A DNA stretch of 64,000 bases from Bordetella pertussis 18323 (GTDB lineage Bacteria; Pseudomonadota; Gammaproteobacteria; Burkholderiales; Burkholderiaceae_B), in NCBI RefSeq assembly GCF_000306945.1, contig NC_018518.1, positions 3,038,001 through 3,102,000 of the forward strand, read 5' to 3'. The position numbers and the translations under genes were made by a program. Below the pieces are notes generated by a model. The model searched no databases and was not told where the DNA came from. It saw nothing but the letters and a program-made list of their open reading frames with translations. Positions 1 through 9,232 of the stretch are shown here, piece by piece; within the stretch, counting starts at the first letter, position 1; each line of letters opens with the position of its first letter.

Positions 1-1037
1 GGTCGAAAAGGTCGTCCGCCAGCAATGCGGCGTTGTGCCCCTGCCCAGGTTCATGTCGCGCATGGCGTAGGTCAGCCGGTTCGGCGTAGTAAAGCCCTTG
101 CCGCTCCGGTGTGGAAACAGATAGCGCCCGCCACCCGTGATGCACTGCAAATCCTTCAGCACGGCAATGGCCTGCGCCGACAACGGACTGACATGGTCGC
201 GCCGCGCTTTCATCTTCGCCGCAGGCCGACGCCACAGTGCATCCTCAAAGTCGAACTCATCCCACTCGGCATCCGCCGCTTCCCCTGGGCGGCAGGCGGT
301 CAGCGCAATCAGCCGCAGGCACAACGAGGTTTCCGGATAGCCCCGGTAGCTGCGCAACTCCTGATAGAACTTCTGGATTTGCTCTCGCGTCATTGCCGCC
401 TTGCTCTCGCTGAACGGCACGCGCAGCAGCCCGCGAAGACTGGGAATAGGATTAGCCTCGACCAGCCCCCGCACCACCGCAAACTCGAAGATGGCCGACA
501 GATCGCCTTTGACATGGATGGCCGCCCACGCACCGTGGGCCTTGCACTCTTCCAGCAGCGGACGAATCTGTTTGACCCCAATGTCGCTCATCGGCATCCC
601 ATCGAACTTGGGCGACAGGTACTTCCTGATACGGGATTCTTTCGTCCGGTAGGAACTGAGTGCAAAGACTGGCTTGATCTCGGCCAGGTACGCCTGCGCC
701 ACCTTGGCGAACGAGCTTTCCTTTGCGTGCTTGCGTTCCTCCAGCGCCTCCAGGTTGCGCTCCTTGACCTGCCGCCGCTCATGGGCAGGATGGATACCTT
801 GCTTGAGCAAGGCACGCGCTTTCTCGCGGGCAGCGCGAGCCTCCGCAAGGCTTACTTGAGGAAAGCCGCCAATAGCAAAGAGGTTCTCCTTGCCTTGCAG
901 GCGGTACTTCCACCGCCAGTGCTTGCCGCCGGTGGGCTTGACCGGCAGGAACAAGCCCCGCCGTCTGAAAGTTTCCAGTCTCGATCAGTCAGTTTGGCCG
1001 ACCTGATCTTGGCGTCAGTGAGTAGATTCTCGGGCAT
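1..1037 (-). pseudogene. P4-type tyrosine integrase, frameshifted, 3' end outside window
   Basis: Read on the minus strand from the ATG at 1037, the protein opens like a P4-family integrase (MPENLLTDAKIRSAK...LSDGG). It then loses frame in a run of four C (956-959). In the next frame it continues without a stop to the window edge for about 318 codons. Recognisable parts after the shift are the N-terminal arm-binding domain (KPTGGKHWRWKYRL, IGGFPQVSLAEARAAR), the central SAM-like domain, and the catalytic core with the first Arg in TACRPGEAADAEW and HCWR near the edge (HxxR box). Adding one G to the run restores GGGLFLPV, the usual family sequence, so a 1-bp deletion is the simplest explanation. 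The catalytic Tyr lies outside the window. Such integrases move genomic islands or ICEs; this copy is probably dead unless the reading is a sequencing error. Confidence 0.85.
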
Positions 1038-1133
1038 CGTTGGATTCCACTGCGGGGAAAAGTACCCCCACGGTTGAACACGAGTACCCCCAACGCTACC
1101 CCCGAATTTTCCAGACCTAGATGAACAATAGGA

Positions 1134-1211
1134 ACGCTCAGTAGACCGTATTGTTTATGCAACCCATTGATTTACAACGGGCCAATCTGTCCACCAAGCG
1201 CTACTGAGCGT
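1134..1211. repeat. 11-bp inverted repeat upstream of the integrase
   Basis: ACGCTCAGTAG (1134-1144) is repeated as its exact reverse complement at 1201-1211, 56 bp apart. The repeat lies between the integrase start and the 3' end of ychF. Just before it, at about 1060-1105, the pattern TACCCCC occurs three times (AGTACCCCCA, AGTACCCCCA, GCTACCCCCG). Clustered short repeats next to an integrase gene are what arm-type or core-type attachment sites look like. The rest of 1038-1233 holds no gene. The function is inferred from position only. Confidence 0.4.
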
Positions 1212-1233
1212 CACCGAGATCCAGCAAAAATCG

Positions 1234-2325
1234 TCAGACGTTGAACAGGAAGTTCATCACGTCCCCATCCTTGACCACGTATTCCTTGCCTTCGGCGCGC
1301 ATCTTGCCGGCTTCCTTGGCGCCCTGCTCGCCCTTGCAGGCGATGAAGTCTTCGTAGGCGATGGTCTGGGCGCGGATGAAGCCGCGTTCGAAGTCGGTGT
1401 GGATGACACCGGCGGCCTGCGGCGCGGTGGCGCCGATGGGGATGGTCCAGGCGCGCACTTCCTTCACGCCGGCGGTGAAGTAGGTCTGCAGGCCGAGCAG
1501 GGTGAAGGCGCCGCGGATCAGGCGGTTCAGGCCGGGTTCTTCCATGCCCATGTCCAACAGGAAGGCCTGGCGGTCTTCCTCGGGCAGGTCGACGATCTCG
1601 GATTCGATGGCCGCGCAGATGGCGACCATGGGCGCGTTGCGCGACTTGGCGAACTCGGCCAGGCGCTCGAGCAGCGGGTTGTCGGTGAAGCCGTCGTCGC
1701 TGACGTTGCCCACGTACATGGCGGGCTTGGCGGTGATGAAGCACAGCTGCGCGATCAGGGCCTGCTCTTCGTCGCTGAGGTCCAGGCCGCGCACCGGCTT
1801 GGCCTGGTTGAGCTGGGCGATGCATTTCTCCAGCACGGTCACCAGGCGCTGCGCGTCCTTGTCGCCGGAACGAGCGGTCTTGGAGTGGCGATGCAGGGCT
1901 TTCTCGGCGGTCTGCAGGTCGGCCAGCGCCAGTTCGGTCTCGATGACTTCGATGTCCGCGATGGGGTCGACCTTGCCGGCGACGTGGACCACGTTGGGGT
2001 CTTCGAAGCAGCGCACCACGTTGACGATGGCGTTGGCTTCGCGGATGTGCGAGAGGAACTGGTTGCCCAGGCCCTCGCCCTGGCTGGCGCCGGCCACCAG
2101 GCCGGCGATGTCGACGAATTCGACGGTGGCCGGCAGGATGCGCTCGGGCTTGACGATCTCGGCCAGCTTGTCCAGGCGCGGGTCGGGCACTTCCACCACG
2201 CCCACGTTGGGCTCGATGGTGCAGAACGGATAGTTCTCGGCGGCGATGCCGGCGCGGGTCAGGGCGTTGAAGAGCGTCGATTTGCCGACATTGGGCAGGC
2301 CGGCGATGCCGCATTGCAGAGCCAT
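1234..2325 (-). CDS. ychF: Redox-/ribosome-associated ATPase YchF (OLA1 family)
   Basis: This 363-residue protein is full length for YchF, an Obg-related P-loop NTPase that prefers ATP, binds ribosomes and is linked to oxidative-stress control. The G1 loop GLPNVGKST lies at residues 8-16, followed by the [10 protein letters not shown] switch-I region, the G3 DIAGLV, and the YchF signature [10 protein letters not shown] at about 80-90. The C-terminal TGS domain ends in [12 protein letters not shown]. The start is supported by AGGAAATCC before ATG. It is the last intact gene of the minus-strand block downstream of pth and the CPBP protease. Confidence 0.97.
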   Translation of the reverse strand: MALQCGIAGLPNVGKSTLFNALTRAGIAAENYPFCTIEPNVGVVEVPDPRLDKLAEIVKPERILPATVEFVDIAGLVAGASQGEGLGNQFLSHIREANAIVNVVRCFEDPNVVHVAGKVDPIADIEVIETELALADLQTAEKALHRHSKTARSGDKDAQRLVTVLEKCIAQLNQAKPVRGLDLSDEEQALIAQLCFITAKPAMYVGNVSDDGFTDNPLLERLAEFAKSRNAPMVAICAAIESEIVDLPEEDRQAFLLDMGMEEPGLNRLIRGAFTLLGLQTYFTAGVKEVRAWTIPIGATAPQAAGVIHTDFERGFIRAQTIAYEDFIACKGEQGAKEAGKMRAEGKEYVVKDGDVMNFLFNV

Positions 2326-2397
2326 GGATTTCCTGTCTAAGTATGTGTAATCAAAGCGTTAACGGTGCAGTTTACCGCCTGTGGCGGCGCCCTGCCT

Positions 2398-3171
2398 TCA
2401 GGCGCCGGCCGGCATCAGTGTCATCAGCAGCCAGATCATCAGTACCGGGCCGCCGTTGAACAGCGCGTGCAGCGCGATCGCCGCGCCGATGCCGCGCCGC
2501 ACCCGCATCCATCCCAGCACCAGGCCGGTGGCCCATTGGGGCAGCACCAGCAGCGGCAGCAGCCACACGGGGGTCTGGCTGAGCGAGAAGTTGTTCAGGT
2601 GGACCGCGGCGAAGGTCAGCGCCACCAGATGGAACACCAGCCCGAAACGGTAGCTGTAGTAGCGGCGCCAGCTGGTGTCCCAGCCGGCCAGCGAGGCGCG
2701 TCCTCGGCGCAGCGACAGCCACGCCAGCCAGACCGCCACGGCGACGAGCGCCAGCGTCCAGCCCTGCGCGCCCCACAGGATGGCGGGCAGCACCATGGGG
2801 CAGAACCACAGCGCCTGCGCGGGCCGGCGCAGGCCGTAGCGAAACAGCAGTTCTTCGACCAGGGGCGCCCACAATATGGCGGTCAGCCAGGGGATGTTGG
2901 CCGGGTCCAGGCGATGCATGGCGCCGCCGGCGCCGGCCACGGTGACGGCGATGGGGCCGAGCGCGAACAGGTTCAGGGCCCACAGCACCGCGGCCCAGGC
3001 CAGCAGGCGCGAAGCGCTGACGCCCGGCCGCCAGTCGCTGGCCCAGCCGCTGTCGGCGCGCCGGCCGGGCAGCCGGCCGCGCAGGGTGGGCCGGCACAGG
3101 AAGCGCCAGCAATCGGCCAGGTCCTGGCGAAACGTCGTGGCGCGCGCCGCGCCCTGCCGCGCCGTGGTCAC
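2398..3171 (-). CDS. CPBP (CAAX-like) intramembrane metalloprotease
   Basis: Membrane protein of about 257 residues with the three CPBP/Abi motifs: EE with downstream R (VEELLFRYGLRR), FxxxH (FAAVHLNN) and HxxxN (HALFNGG). These form the glutamyl/His active site of Rce1-type intramembrane proteases; bacterial substrates are mostly unknown. Several hydrophobic segments surround the motifs. I place the start at GTG 3171, five bases after the pth stop, which implies translation coupled to pth. A longer open frame reaches 3300 but would overlap pth by over 100 bp and has no family similarity there. It sits between pth and ychF, so co-expression with translation genes is likely positional. Confidence 0.82.
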   Translation of the reverse strand: MTTARQGAARATTFRQDLADCWRFLCRPTLRGRLPGRRADSGWASDWRPGVSASRLLAWAAVLWALNLFALGPIAVTVAGAGGAMHRLDPANIPWLTAILWAPLVEELLFRYGLRRPAQALWFCPMVLPAILWGAQGWTLALVAVAVWLAWLSLRRGRASLAGWDTSWRRYYSYRFGLVFHLVALTFAAVHLNNFSLSQTPVWLLPLLVLPQWATGLVLGWMRVRRGIGAAIALHALFNGGPVLMIWLLMTLMPAGA

Positions 3172-3176
3172 GTCGC

Positions 3177-3773
3177 TCAAGTCCCGTTGGCGCCGTGCAG
3201 CTCGCGCGTGGCCAGCGCGAAATCGCCGGCCAGCATCGCCGGCACGACGGCGCGGCAACGGTCGATGACCGTATCGATCTGCTGCTGTTCTTCGCGGCAC
3301 GGCGGGTGCAGGACGAAGTCGGCGACTTGCTGCGCCAGGCCGAGGCTGCGGGGATGGCCGATGCCGATGCGCAGGCGCCAGAAATTGGGGCTGCCCAGCG
3401 CGGCCTGGATGTCTTTCAGGCCATTGTGGCCGGCGTGGCCGCCGCCCTGCTTGATCTTGACCTGCCCCGGCAGGAGGTCGAGTTCGTCATGCAGCACCAG
3501 CACCTGTTCGGGCGCCAGCTTGTAGAAGCACGCCACCGCGCCGACGGACTGGCCGGAACGGTTCATGTAGGTGATGGGCTTGAGCAGCACGACGTTCTCG
3601 CCCGCGTGGCGCGCCTTGGCGAGCATGCCGAAGAACCCTTTCTCCAGCGCAAACGCGGTGCGCAGGTCGTCGGCCAGGTGGTCGGCGAGCCAGAAACCGG
3701 CGTTGTGGCGGGTCGTTTCGTAGTCGGGGCCGGGGTTGCCCAGCCCGACGATCAGGCGAATGGGATCTGACAT
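3177..3773 (-). CDS. pth: Peptidyl-tRNA hydrolase
   Basis: Hydrolyses peptidyl-tRNA released from stalled ribosomes and so recycles tRNA. The protein is 198 residues from the ATG at 3773, usual for bacterial Pth. It carries the conserved GLGNPG near the N-terminus, TRHNAGFW with the catalytic His, HDELDLLPG with the catalytic Asp, and [12 protein letters not shown]. An in-frame ATG at 3824 would add 17 residues ([17 protein letters not shown]) that lie in the terminator hairpin and are not part of the family. The gene follows the rplY terminator, so it needs its own promoter or read-through. The rplY-pth-ychF order is widely conserved. Confidence 0.96.
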
Positions 3774-3810
3774 GGTGGCGTATGCATCGGGACGCGTATT
3801 TGTAAAGTAC

Positions 3811-3846
3811 AAAACCCTGCGCATGCAAATCGCATGCGCAGGGTTT
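3811..3846 (-). terminator. Rho-independent terminator after rplY
   Basis: A perfect 15-bp stem pairs 3812-3826 with 3832-3846 around a 5-base loop. On the minus strand it is followed by TTTTGTACTTT. It lies 55 bp downstream of the rplY stop and just upstream of pth, so it should end or attenuate prs-rplY transcripts before pth. Confidence 0.85.
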
Positions 3847-3901
3847 CGGGGACGTCGGGCACGAGCCCGCGGCGGACGGTCGTCGCCGCGTCCTGGCGCA
3901 C

Positions 3902-4516
3902 TCAGGCGGCAGGTTGCTCGGCGGCAGCGTCGCCTTCGTCAGCGGCACCGCCACCCTTGACGACCGCGGCAGCGATCAGGGGGTTGGTGTCGCCGCCGTG
4001 GGCGTTGAACGTCACGCCCTTGGGCAGCTTGATGTCGGCCAGGTGGATCGAACCGCCACCCAGCAGGTCGCCCAGGTTGACTTCGATGAACTGGGGCAGC
4101 AGCGCCGGCAGGCAGGTGATGTCCAGTTCGGTCAGCACGTGCGAGATGATCGCGCCGCTCAGCTTGACGGCCGGCGACACTTCGGCGTTGATGAAGTGCA
4201 GGGGCACCTTGGTGTGCAGGGCTTGGTTGGCTTCGACGCGCTGGAAGTCGACGTGCATGACTTGCGGCTTGTAGGCGTGCCATTGAACCGAACGCAGCAG
4301 CACTTCTTCGGTCTTGCCGCCCTCGATGACCATGTTCAGGATCAACGCGTGGAATTCTTCCTTGCGCAGGGCATGGTAGATCTCGTTGTGATCCAGTTCG
4401 ATGTTCAGGGGGGCAGCGGTACCGCCGTAAACGATGGCAGGCACGCGGCCCGCGCGGCGCAGGCGGCGGCTCGCACTCGAACCCTGGACGCTACGCGCAG
4501 TGGCGTTGAATTTCAT
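3902..4516 (-). CDS. rplY: 50S ribosomal protein L25 (Ctc form)
   Basis: Binds 5S rRNA in the large subunit. At 204 residues it is the long, general-stress (Ctc/TL5) form: an N-terminal 5S-binding beta-barrel ([28 protein letters not shown]) followed by a C-terminal beta domain ending in a low-complexity Ala-rich tail. The start is set at ATG 4516 because GGAG stands 6-7 bases upstream. The alternative ATG at 4528 would lie on top of that ribosome-binding site. It is downstream of prs, the usual gamma/beta-proteobacterial order. Confidence 0.95.
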
Positions 4517-4586
4517 GGAAAACTCCAAACAATCTGGCGAATGGATCGCCGGTTAAAACACGCGGCGCGACATGCGCTGCGTGGTT

Positions 4587-4618
4587 TTTGCGCGCCGCCG
4601 CGACCAGCGGCGCGCAAA
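4587..4618. repeat. GC-rich hairpin between prs and rplY
   Basis: A perfect 12-bp stem (TTTGCGCGCCGC at 4587-4598 with 4607-4618) surrounds an 8-base loop. It lies in the gap between the prs stop and the rplY ribosome-binding site. No T-run follows on the minus strand, so it is not a standard terminator. It could slow polymerase, protect an mRNA end after processing, or tune prs:rplY ratio. Role unknown. Confidence 0.55.
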
Positions 4619-4638
4619 TTCGGGAATACGGGCGCCGA

Positions 4639-5589
4639 TCAGTCGGCAAACAGCGAGCTGACCGACTCGGCGTTGGAAATGCGCAGAATGGTCTCGCCCA
4701 GCAGCGCGGCGCACGACAGCTGGCGGATCTTGCCGCAGGCCTGGGCTTGCTCGGACAGCGGGATGGTGTCGGTGACGACCAGCTCGTCCAGCGAGGAGGT
4801 CTCGATGCGCTCGATGGCGCCGCCCGACAGCACCGGGTGCGTGCAATACGCGTAGACGGCGCCGGCGCCGCGGTCTTTCAGGGCCTGGGCCGCCTTGCAC
4901 AGCGTGCCGGCGGTGTCGACCATGTCGTCCATGATGATGCAGGTGCGGCCGTCGACTTCGCCGATGATGTTCATCACTTCCGACACGTTGGCGCGCGGAC
5001 GGCGCTTGTCGATGATGGCCAGGTCGGCTTCCAGCTGCTTGGCCAGCGCGCGGGCGCGCACCACGCCGCCGATGTCGGGCGACACCACCACCAGGTTCGA
5101 GAAATTGCGGCGCCAGATGTCGCCCAGCAGGATCGGACCGGCATAGATGTTGTCGACCGGGATGTCGAAGAAACCCTGGATCTGGTCAGCGTGCAGGTCC
5201 ATGGTCAGCACGCGGTCGACGCCGGCGACCTGCAGCATGTTGGCCACGACCTTGGCCGAGATCGCCACGCGCGCCGAGCGCGGCCGGCGATCCTGGCGGG
5301 CATAGCCGAAATACGGGATGGCGGCGGTGATGCGGCCGGCCGAGGCGCGGCGCAGGGCATCGACCATCACCATGATTTCCATCAGGTTGTCGTTCGTGGG
5401 CGCACAGGTGGGCTGCAGCACGAAGACGTCCTTGCCGCGCACGTTCTCGTTGATCTCGACCATCACCTCGCCATCGGAGAAACGACCGACGGTCATTTTT
5501 CCCAGCGACATGTCGAGGTGGTTGACTACGTCCACGGCCAGCCGCGTGTTGGCGGTACCCGTGAAAATCATGAAGCTGTCGTTTGCCAT
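4639..5589 (-). CDS. prs: Ribose-phosphate pyrophosphokinase (PRPP synthetase)
   Basis: Makes PRPP from ribose 5-phosphate and ATP for nucleotide, His and Trp synthesis; cytoplasmic. The 316-residue length matches class I enzymes. Visible motifs are [25 protein letters not shown] (ATP site), [11 protein letters not shown] with metal-binding His, the flexible-loop KRR (DKRRPRANV) and the PRPP-binding loop DDMVDTAGT. It follows tRNA-Gln and its terminator and precedes rplY. The 5' untranslated stretch between 5590 and 5653 should contain the prs promoter; I could not pick a convincing -35/-10 there. Confidence 0.97.
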   Translation of the reverse strand: MANDSFMIFTGTANTRLAVDVVNHLDMSLGKMTVGRFSDGEVMVEINENVRGKDVFVLQPTCAPTNDNLMEIMVMVDALRRASAGRITAAIPYFGYARQDRRPRSARVAISAKVVANMLQVAGVDRVLTMDLHADQIQGFFDIPVDNIYAGPILLGDIWRRNFSNLVVVSPDIGGVVRARALAKQLEADLAIIDKRRPRANVSEVMNIIGEVDGRTCIIMDDMVDTAGTLCKAAQALKDRGAGAVYAYCTHPVLSGGAIERIETSSLDELVVTDTIPLSEQAQACGKIRQLSCAALLGETILRISNAESVSSLFAD

Positions 5590-5653
5590 GATGTTGATGC
5601 AGTGGTCGGTTTCAGGTCACGTACGGAGGTGCGCGCTGAAAATCTCGTAAAAC

Positions 5654-5708
5654 AAAAAAGCTGCTGAACTGGAGCCAGTGTCTGACGGGCGCGTTCAACA
5701 GCTTTTTT
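5654..5708 (-). terminator. Terminator behind tRNA-Gln (possibly bidirectional)
   Basis: A 16-bp stem with one mismatch pairs 5654-5669 with 5693-5708 around a 23-base loop. On the minus strand the stem ends in TTTTTTGTTTTA. It lies 11 bp past the encoded CCA end of tRNA-Gln and upstream of prs, so it closes the lolB-ispE-tRNA unit. The opposite strand also ends in six T. Confidence 0.8.
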
Positions 5709-5719
5709 ATGTATTGGTT

Positions 5720-5796
5720 TGGCTGGGGAGGAAGGATTCGAACCTTCGCATGCCGGAATCAAAATCCGGTGCCTTAACCAGCTTGGCGACTCCCCA
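5720..5796 (-). tRNA. tRNA-Gln (anticodon UUG)
   Basis: The minus strand folds as a 77-nt tRNA including an encoded CCA. The acceptor stem is TGGGGAG/CTCCCCA with discriminator G. The anticodon arm is CCGGA-TTTTGAT-TCCGG with TTG at positions 34-36, and the T-arm contains GGTTCGAATCC. It is the usual tRNA-Gln between ispE and prs. Its 5' end is one base from the ispE stop codon, so it must be cut by RNase P from a joint mRNA-tRNA transcript unless it has a promoter inside ispE. Confidence 0.97.
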
Positions 5797-5797
5797 A

Positions 5798-6697
5798 CTA
5801 GCTTGCAATCCAGTTCCGCAACGGATGCTCAGTCAATCCAGTACTAGCCTGTACCAACCGGAACCCGGGATGCGTATGGCTGGTTGTTTTTCCAGCGACG
5901 CGCATTGTAGCGGTTATTTCCTCTTGTGCCAAAACGGCTTCCGGCAGGGTGGGAAATTCGGCGAAAAGACACGCCCCAGATCCCGACATCCGAACACGCA
6001 AACCGTGCTCGAAAAGCCAGCGAACAGCCCCTGAAACCTCAGGATACCGCCGCAACACCACCGGCTCCAGATCATTCCTGCCAAAGCAGGAAGTTGGCAA
6101 AGCAAGAAAGTCCGCTATTGTGACCGAAGCGCAATCCCTTGTCAAATCGGGGTCGGAAAAAATGACGGCAGTGGGCACGCCGGCGTCGGGCTGCACCACC
6201 AGATAGGCCGCCGGCGACAGCGCCACGGCCGTCAGGTCTTCGCCCACGCCCTGCGCGAAGGCCGACTGGCCGAAGACGAAGACCGGAACGTCGGCGCCCA
6301 GCGGCAGCGCCAGTTGCATCAACTGGCTGCGCGACAGGCCGGTGCCCCAGAGCCGGTTCAGGGCGATCAGGGTGGTGGCGGCGTCGCTCGATCCGCCGCC
6401 CAGGCCGCCGCCCTGCGGGATGCGCTTGTGCAGGCCGATCTGCGCGCCCTGGCGGGTGCCGGTGGCGCGCTGCAGGCTGCGCGCGGCGCGCACGACCAGG
6501 TCGTCGGACTCGGCCACGCCAGGCAGTTCGTACGCGCGGCCGATGGCACCGTCGGCGCGCGCTTCGAAATGCAGGGTGTCGGCCAGGTCGATGAAGCGGA
6601 ACGCGGTCTGCAGCAGATGGTAGCCGTCGGCGCGGCGGCCCACCACGTGCAGAAACAGGTTCAACTTGGCGGGTGCGGGTACGTCGTAGAGCGTCAC
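5798..6697 (-). CDS. ispE: 4-diphosphocytidyl-2-C-methyl-D-erythritol kinase
   Basis: GHMP kinase that phosphorylates CDP-methylerythritol in the non-mevalonate isoprenoid pathway. The 299-residue protein shows the substrate-binding PAPAKLNLFLHVVGRRADGYH near the N-terminus, the ATP loop PQGGGLGGGSSDAATTL, and the C-terminal MSGSGACLF. The likely start is GTG 6697; its ribosome-binding site is weak. The 3' third (about 5850-6180) is visibly lower in GC than the rest of the gene. The stop codon abuts tRNA-Gln with a one-base gap. Confidence 0.95.
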   Translation of the reverse strand: MTLYDVPAPAKLNLFLHVVGRRADGYHLLQTAFRFIDLADTLHFEARADGAIGRAYELPGVAESDDLVVRAARSLQRATGTRQGAQIGLHKRIPQGGGLGGGSSDAATTLIALNRLWGTGLSRSQLMQLALPLGADVPVFVFGQSAFAQGVGEDLTAVALSPAAYLVVQPDAGVPTAVIFSDPDLTRDCASVTIADFLALPTSCFGRNDLEPVVLRRYPEVSGAVRWLFEHGLRVRMSGSGACLFAEFPTLPEAVLAQEEITATMRVAGKTTSHTHPGFRLVQASTGLTEHPLRNWIAS

Positions 6698-6745
6698 GGC
6701 GGAAGCGAGGGGCTGGGGATGCCCCTATTCTAGACCGCCGCCCGC

Positions 6746-7345
6746 CTAGGGCTGGGTAATCACCAGCCGCACCAGGATGCGGCGGCCGGGCTCCTGGCGC
6801 TGCAACACCAGCAGTTGCGGGCCTTGCGCGTCGTAGCGGCTCAGGCGCGCGTTCCAGCCGTCCTGCTCGAAGGCCGTGGGGCGGCCTTGCGCGTCGCGCT
6901 CCAGGCCATCCGGGGCCGCGCCGGCCATCAGGCGGCCGCGCAGCCAGTCGCGCAGCCCCGTCACCGGCACCGGGCTGCCCAGGGCGTCCTCGGCCAGCGC
7001 ATCGGGATGCTCGGCCGCCAGGCGCTCGCCATTGGCGCGTGTCAGGACGGCCATGCCGGGGCGCCCTTCGACGCGCGCCTCGGTCGAGCCCAGCGGATTG
7101 GTCAGGTCCAGCAGATAGCTGCCGCCATCGTCGCGCCACGCGAAACCGCCCTGCACGGCCTGCTGCTTGCCGTCGGACTCGGTGACGGTGATGGCGAACC
7201 GGCCCACCCGCGAGAACACGTCCTCGCCCGCGCCGGCCATGGGCTTGGGCACGCTGACGCAGCCGGCCAGCACGGCCAGCAGCAGGAACAGCGTGAATGC
7301 GTGCAGCCAGCGGACGGGCGAGCGCGGCGCCGGGCAGGCGCTCAC
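6746..7345 (-). CDS. lolB: Outer-membrane lipoprotein receptor LolB
   Basis: Accepts lipoproteins from LolA and inserts them in the outer membrane. The 199-residue precursor has a signal peptide with lipobox LAGC (cleavage before Cys at about residue 27) and the LolB beta-sheet domain (GRFAITV, FAWRDDGGSYLLDLTNPLG). The start is GTG 7345, which overlaps the stop of the upstream TPR gene as GTGA, indicating coupled translation. The lolB-ispE neighbourhood is the standard one for this gene. Confidence 0.9.
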   Translation of the reverse strand: MSACPAPRSPVRWLHAFTLFLLLAVLAGCVSVPKPMAGAGEDVFSRVGRFAITVTESDGKQQAVQGGFAWRDDGGSYLLDLTNPLGSTEARVEGRPGMAVLTRANGERLAAEHPDALAEDALGSPVPVTGLRDWLRGRLMAGAAPDGLERDAQGRPTAFEQDGWNARLSRYDAQGPQLLVLQRQEPGRRILVRLVITQP

Positions 7346-9171
7346 GGGCGCACCTCCAGGCGGCGCATCGTGTCGAGCAGGGCGCGGTTCTTGGGATCCT
7401 TGGCGTAGGCGGTGCGCAGCAGTTCGGTGGCGCTGTCGCGCTCGCCCTGCACCCACAGCACTTCGGCCAGGTGGGCGGCGATGTCGGCCTCGGGGCGCAG
7501 CGCATAGGCGCGCTTGAGGTACTCGATCGCAGCGGAAGGCTCGCCCATGCGGAATTTGACCCAGCCCATGCTGTCGAGGATGAAGGGATCCTCGGGCGAC
7601 AGCTCGAGCGCCTGGGTGATGAGGTCCAGCGCCTCGGGCAGCCGCTGGTTGCGGTCGGCCAGCGTGTAGCCCAGCGCGTTGTAGGCATGGGCATGGTCGG
7701 GGTCGAGCGCGATGACTTCGCGCAGCAGGCGCTCGAGCTGGTCGATGCGCCCCTGGCGCTCGTACAGCATGGCCAGTTCGTACTTGATCTCGACCGTGTC
7801 GGGCATGGCCTTGTCGGCCGCCACCAGGATAGCCACCGCGCGATCGACCTGGTCGGCGTCGCGCAGGATCTGCGCCTTGGTCAGCACGCCCAGCGTGCGC
7901 TCTTCGTCGTCCTGCGGATCGGCCCGGTCCACCATGGCCAGCGCGTCGTCGATGCGCCCCTGGCGCGCCCGCAGCGTGGCCTGGCGCATGTGCGCCGAAT
8001 AGCGCATGGCCGGGTCGTCGATGCGGCCCAGCTCGCGGATGGCTTCGTCGTAGCGGCCCTGGTCTTCGGCGATGCGCGACAGCAGCACGTGGGCGTCGGC
8101 CGCGGCGGCGCCGGCGTCGGTGGCGCCCGGCGCGGTGGCCATCTGGCGCTGGTTCTGCACGTCGAGGTATTGCTGCAGGTAGCCGCGCGCCTGGTCCAGG
8201 CGTCCCGCCTTGTAGGCCAGCTGGGCCTGCATGAACATCAGGTCGAAATCCTCGGGCGAGCGCCGCGACATCGCCTGCAGCTCGGCCAGCGCGCCGTCGT
8301 AGTCGCCGCCGTCGGCGATCTGGCCGGCCAGCATCAGGCGCAGCTTGCGCGCGTCCGGATTGCGGTTGATGAAGGCGCGCGCCTGGTGCTGCGCGCGCGT
8401 GGCGTCGACCTTGGCGCCGTATTCGAGCACGCGCTGCGCGGCGGCCTCGGACTTGGGGTCGGCGGCCAGCGCGGCGTAGGCTTCGTTGGCGGCGCGCGGG
8501 TAGTCGCCGGCGGCCTGCGCCACGTCGGCCAAGGCCAGGTGGGCGGCGGGCAGCTTGCGGGCGCTGTCGCTGAGCGATTCGTCCAGGATGCGCAGCGCCA
8601 GGCGGCGGTCGTTCAGGCGGCTGAGCACGCCCATGGCCTGCACGATGGCCGCCGGCTTGTCGCGCGCCATGTCGATGCGCTTGCGCAGCGCCGTCGCCAG
8701 CCCCGAGGTCTCGCCGTTGGCGGCGGCCAGCGCCAGCTCGGTGGAGCTGGCCTCGATATCGTTGGGCGCCAGGCTGGACCAGGCGCGCGCCGCATCCAGG
8801 GCGCCCGGCAGATTGCCCCCGGCAAGCTGGAACTCCAGCCCGCGGCGGGCCAGGCGCGGATCGCCCGTCTCGCGCGCCAGCGTCACCAGCGTGGCGGCGG
8901 CGGTGCCGTACATGCCGCGCTGGGCGGCCAGTTCGGCGCCGACGATGCGATAGAAGATGTCGGCGGTAAGCGAAACATAGGGCAGTTGCCCCGGCCGCAG
9001 GCGGATGACTTCGGTCTCGGGCTGCTTGCTCGGCTGGATCAGGCGCGGGCCGGTGGCATCGCGCGGACGCACCTCGGCGGCCTGCGCGGGTAGGGACTGC
9101 AAGCCCGCCAACGCCAGCGCCAGCGCCAGCGCGGCTACTCCGAAATTAATGTGTTTGAGCGACAACTTCAC
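7342..9171 (-). CDS. Exported tetratricopeptide-repeat protein
   Basis: A 609-residue protein with a clear Sec signal peptide (Leu/Ala-rich core, cleavage near AQA/AEV at residues 31-34) followed by many TPR helices. Canonical repeats are clearest in the C-terminal half ([40 protein letters not shown]). It is most likely a periplasmic or outer-membrane-associated assembly scaffold; its exact role is unknown. I chose GTG 9171 because the signal peptide begins there; the open frame extends further upstream but would run into mutM. It is translationally coupled to lolB, which hints at envelope biogenesis. The promoter should lie in the 61-bp gap shared with mutM. Confidence 0.88.
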   Translation of the reverse strand: MKLSLKHINFGVAALALALALAGLQSLPAQAAEVRPRDATGPRLIQPSKQPETEVIRLRPGQLPYVSLTADIFYRIVGAELAAQRGMYGTAAATLVTLARETGDPRLARRGLEFQLAGGNLPGALDAARAWSSLAPNDIEASSTELALAAANGETSGLATALRKRIDMARDKPAAIVQAMGVLSRLNDRRLALRILDESLSDSARKLPAAHLALADVAQAAGDYPRAANEAYAALAADPKSEAAAQRVLEYGAKVDATRAQHQARAFINRNPDARKLRLMLAGQIADGGDYDGALAELQAMSRRSPEDFDLMFMQAQLAYKAGRLDQARGYLQQYLDVQNQRQMATAPGATDAGAAAADAHVLLSRIAEDQGRYDEAIRELGRIDDPAMRYSAHMRQATLRARQGRIDDALAMVDRADPQDDEERTLGVLTKAQILRDADQVDRAVAILVAADKAMPDTVEIKYELAMLYERQGRIDQLERLLREVIALDPDHAHAYNALGYTLADRNQRLPEALDLITQALELSPEDPFILDSMGWVKFRMGEPSAAIEYLKRAYALRPEADIAAHLAEVLWVQGERDSATELLRTAYAKDPKNRALLDTMRRLEVRP

Positions 9172-9232
9172 GCGGCCCGTCCGGTTGATGGCACAATCTT
9201 CGTACACGCAATTGATGATCTTACACTGGCTC

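Noticed and set aside
1061..1105. A CRISPR-like array from the TACCCCC repeats
   Set aside because: There are only three short, unequally spaced copies with no conserved repeat length. Attachment-site arms are likelier.
4587..4618. A rho-independent terminator after prs
   Set aside because: The stem is perfect but neither strand has a T-run in the right place, so I list it only as a hairpin.
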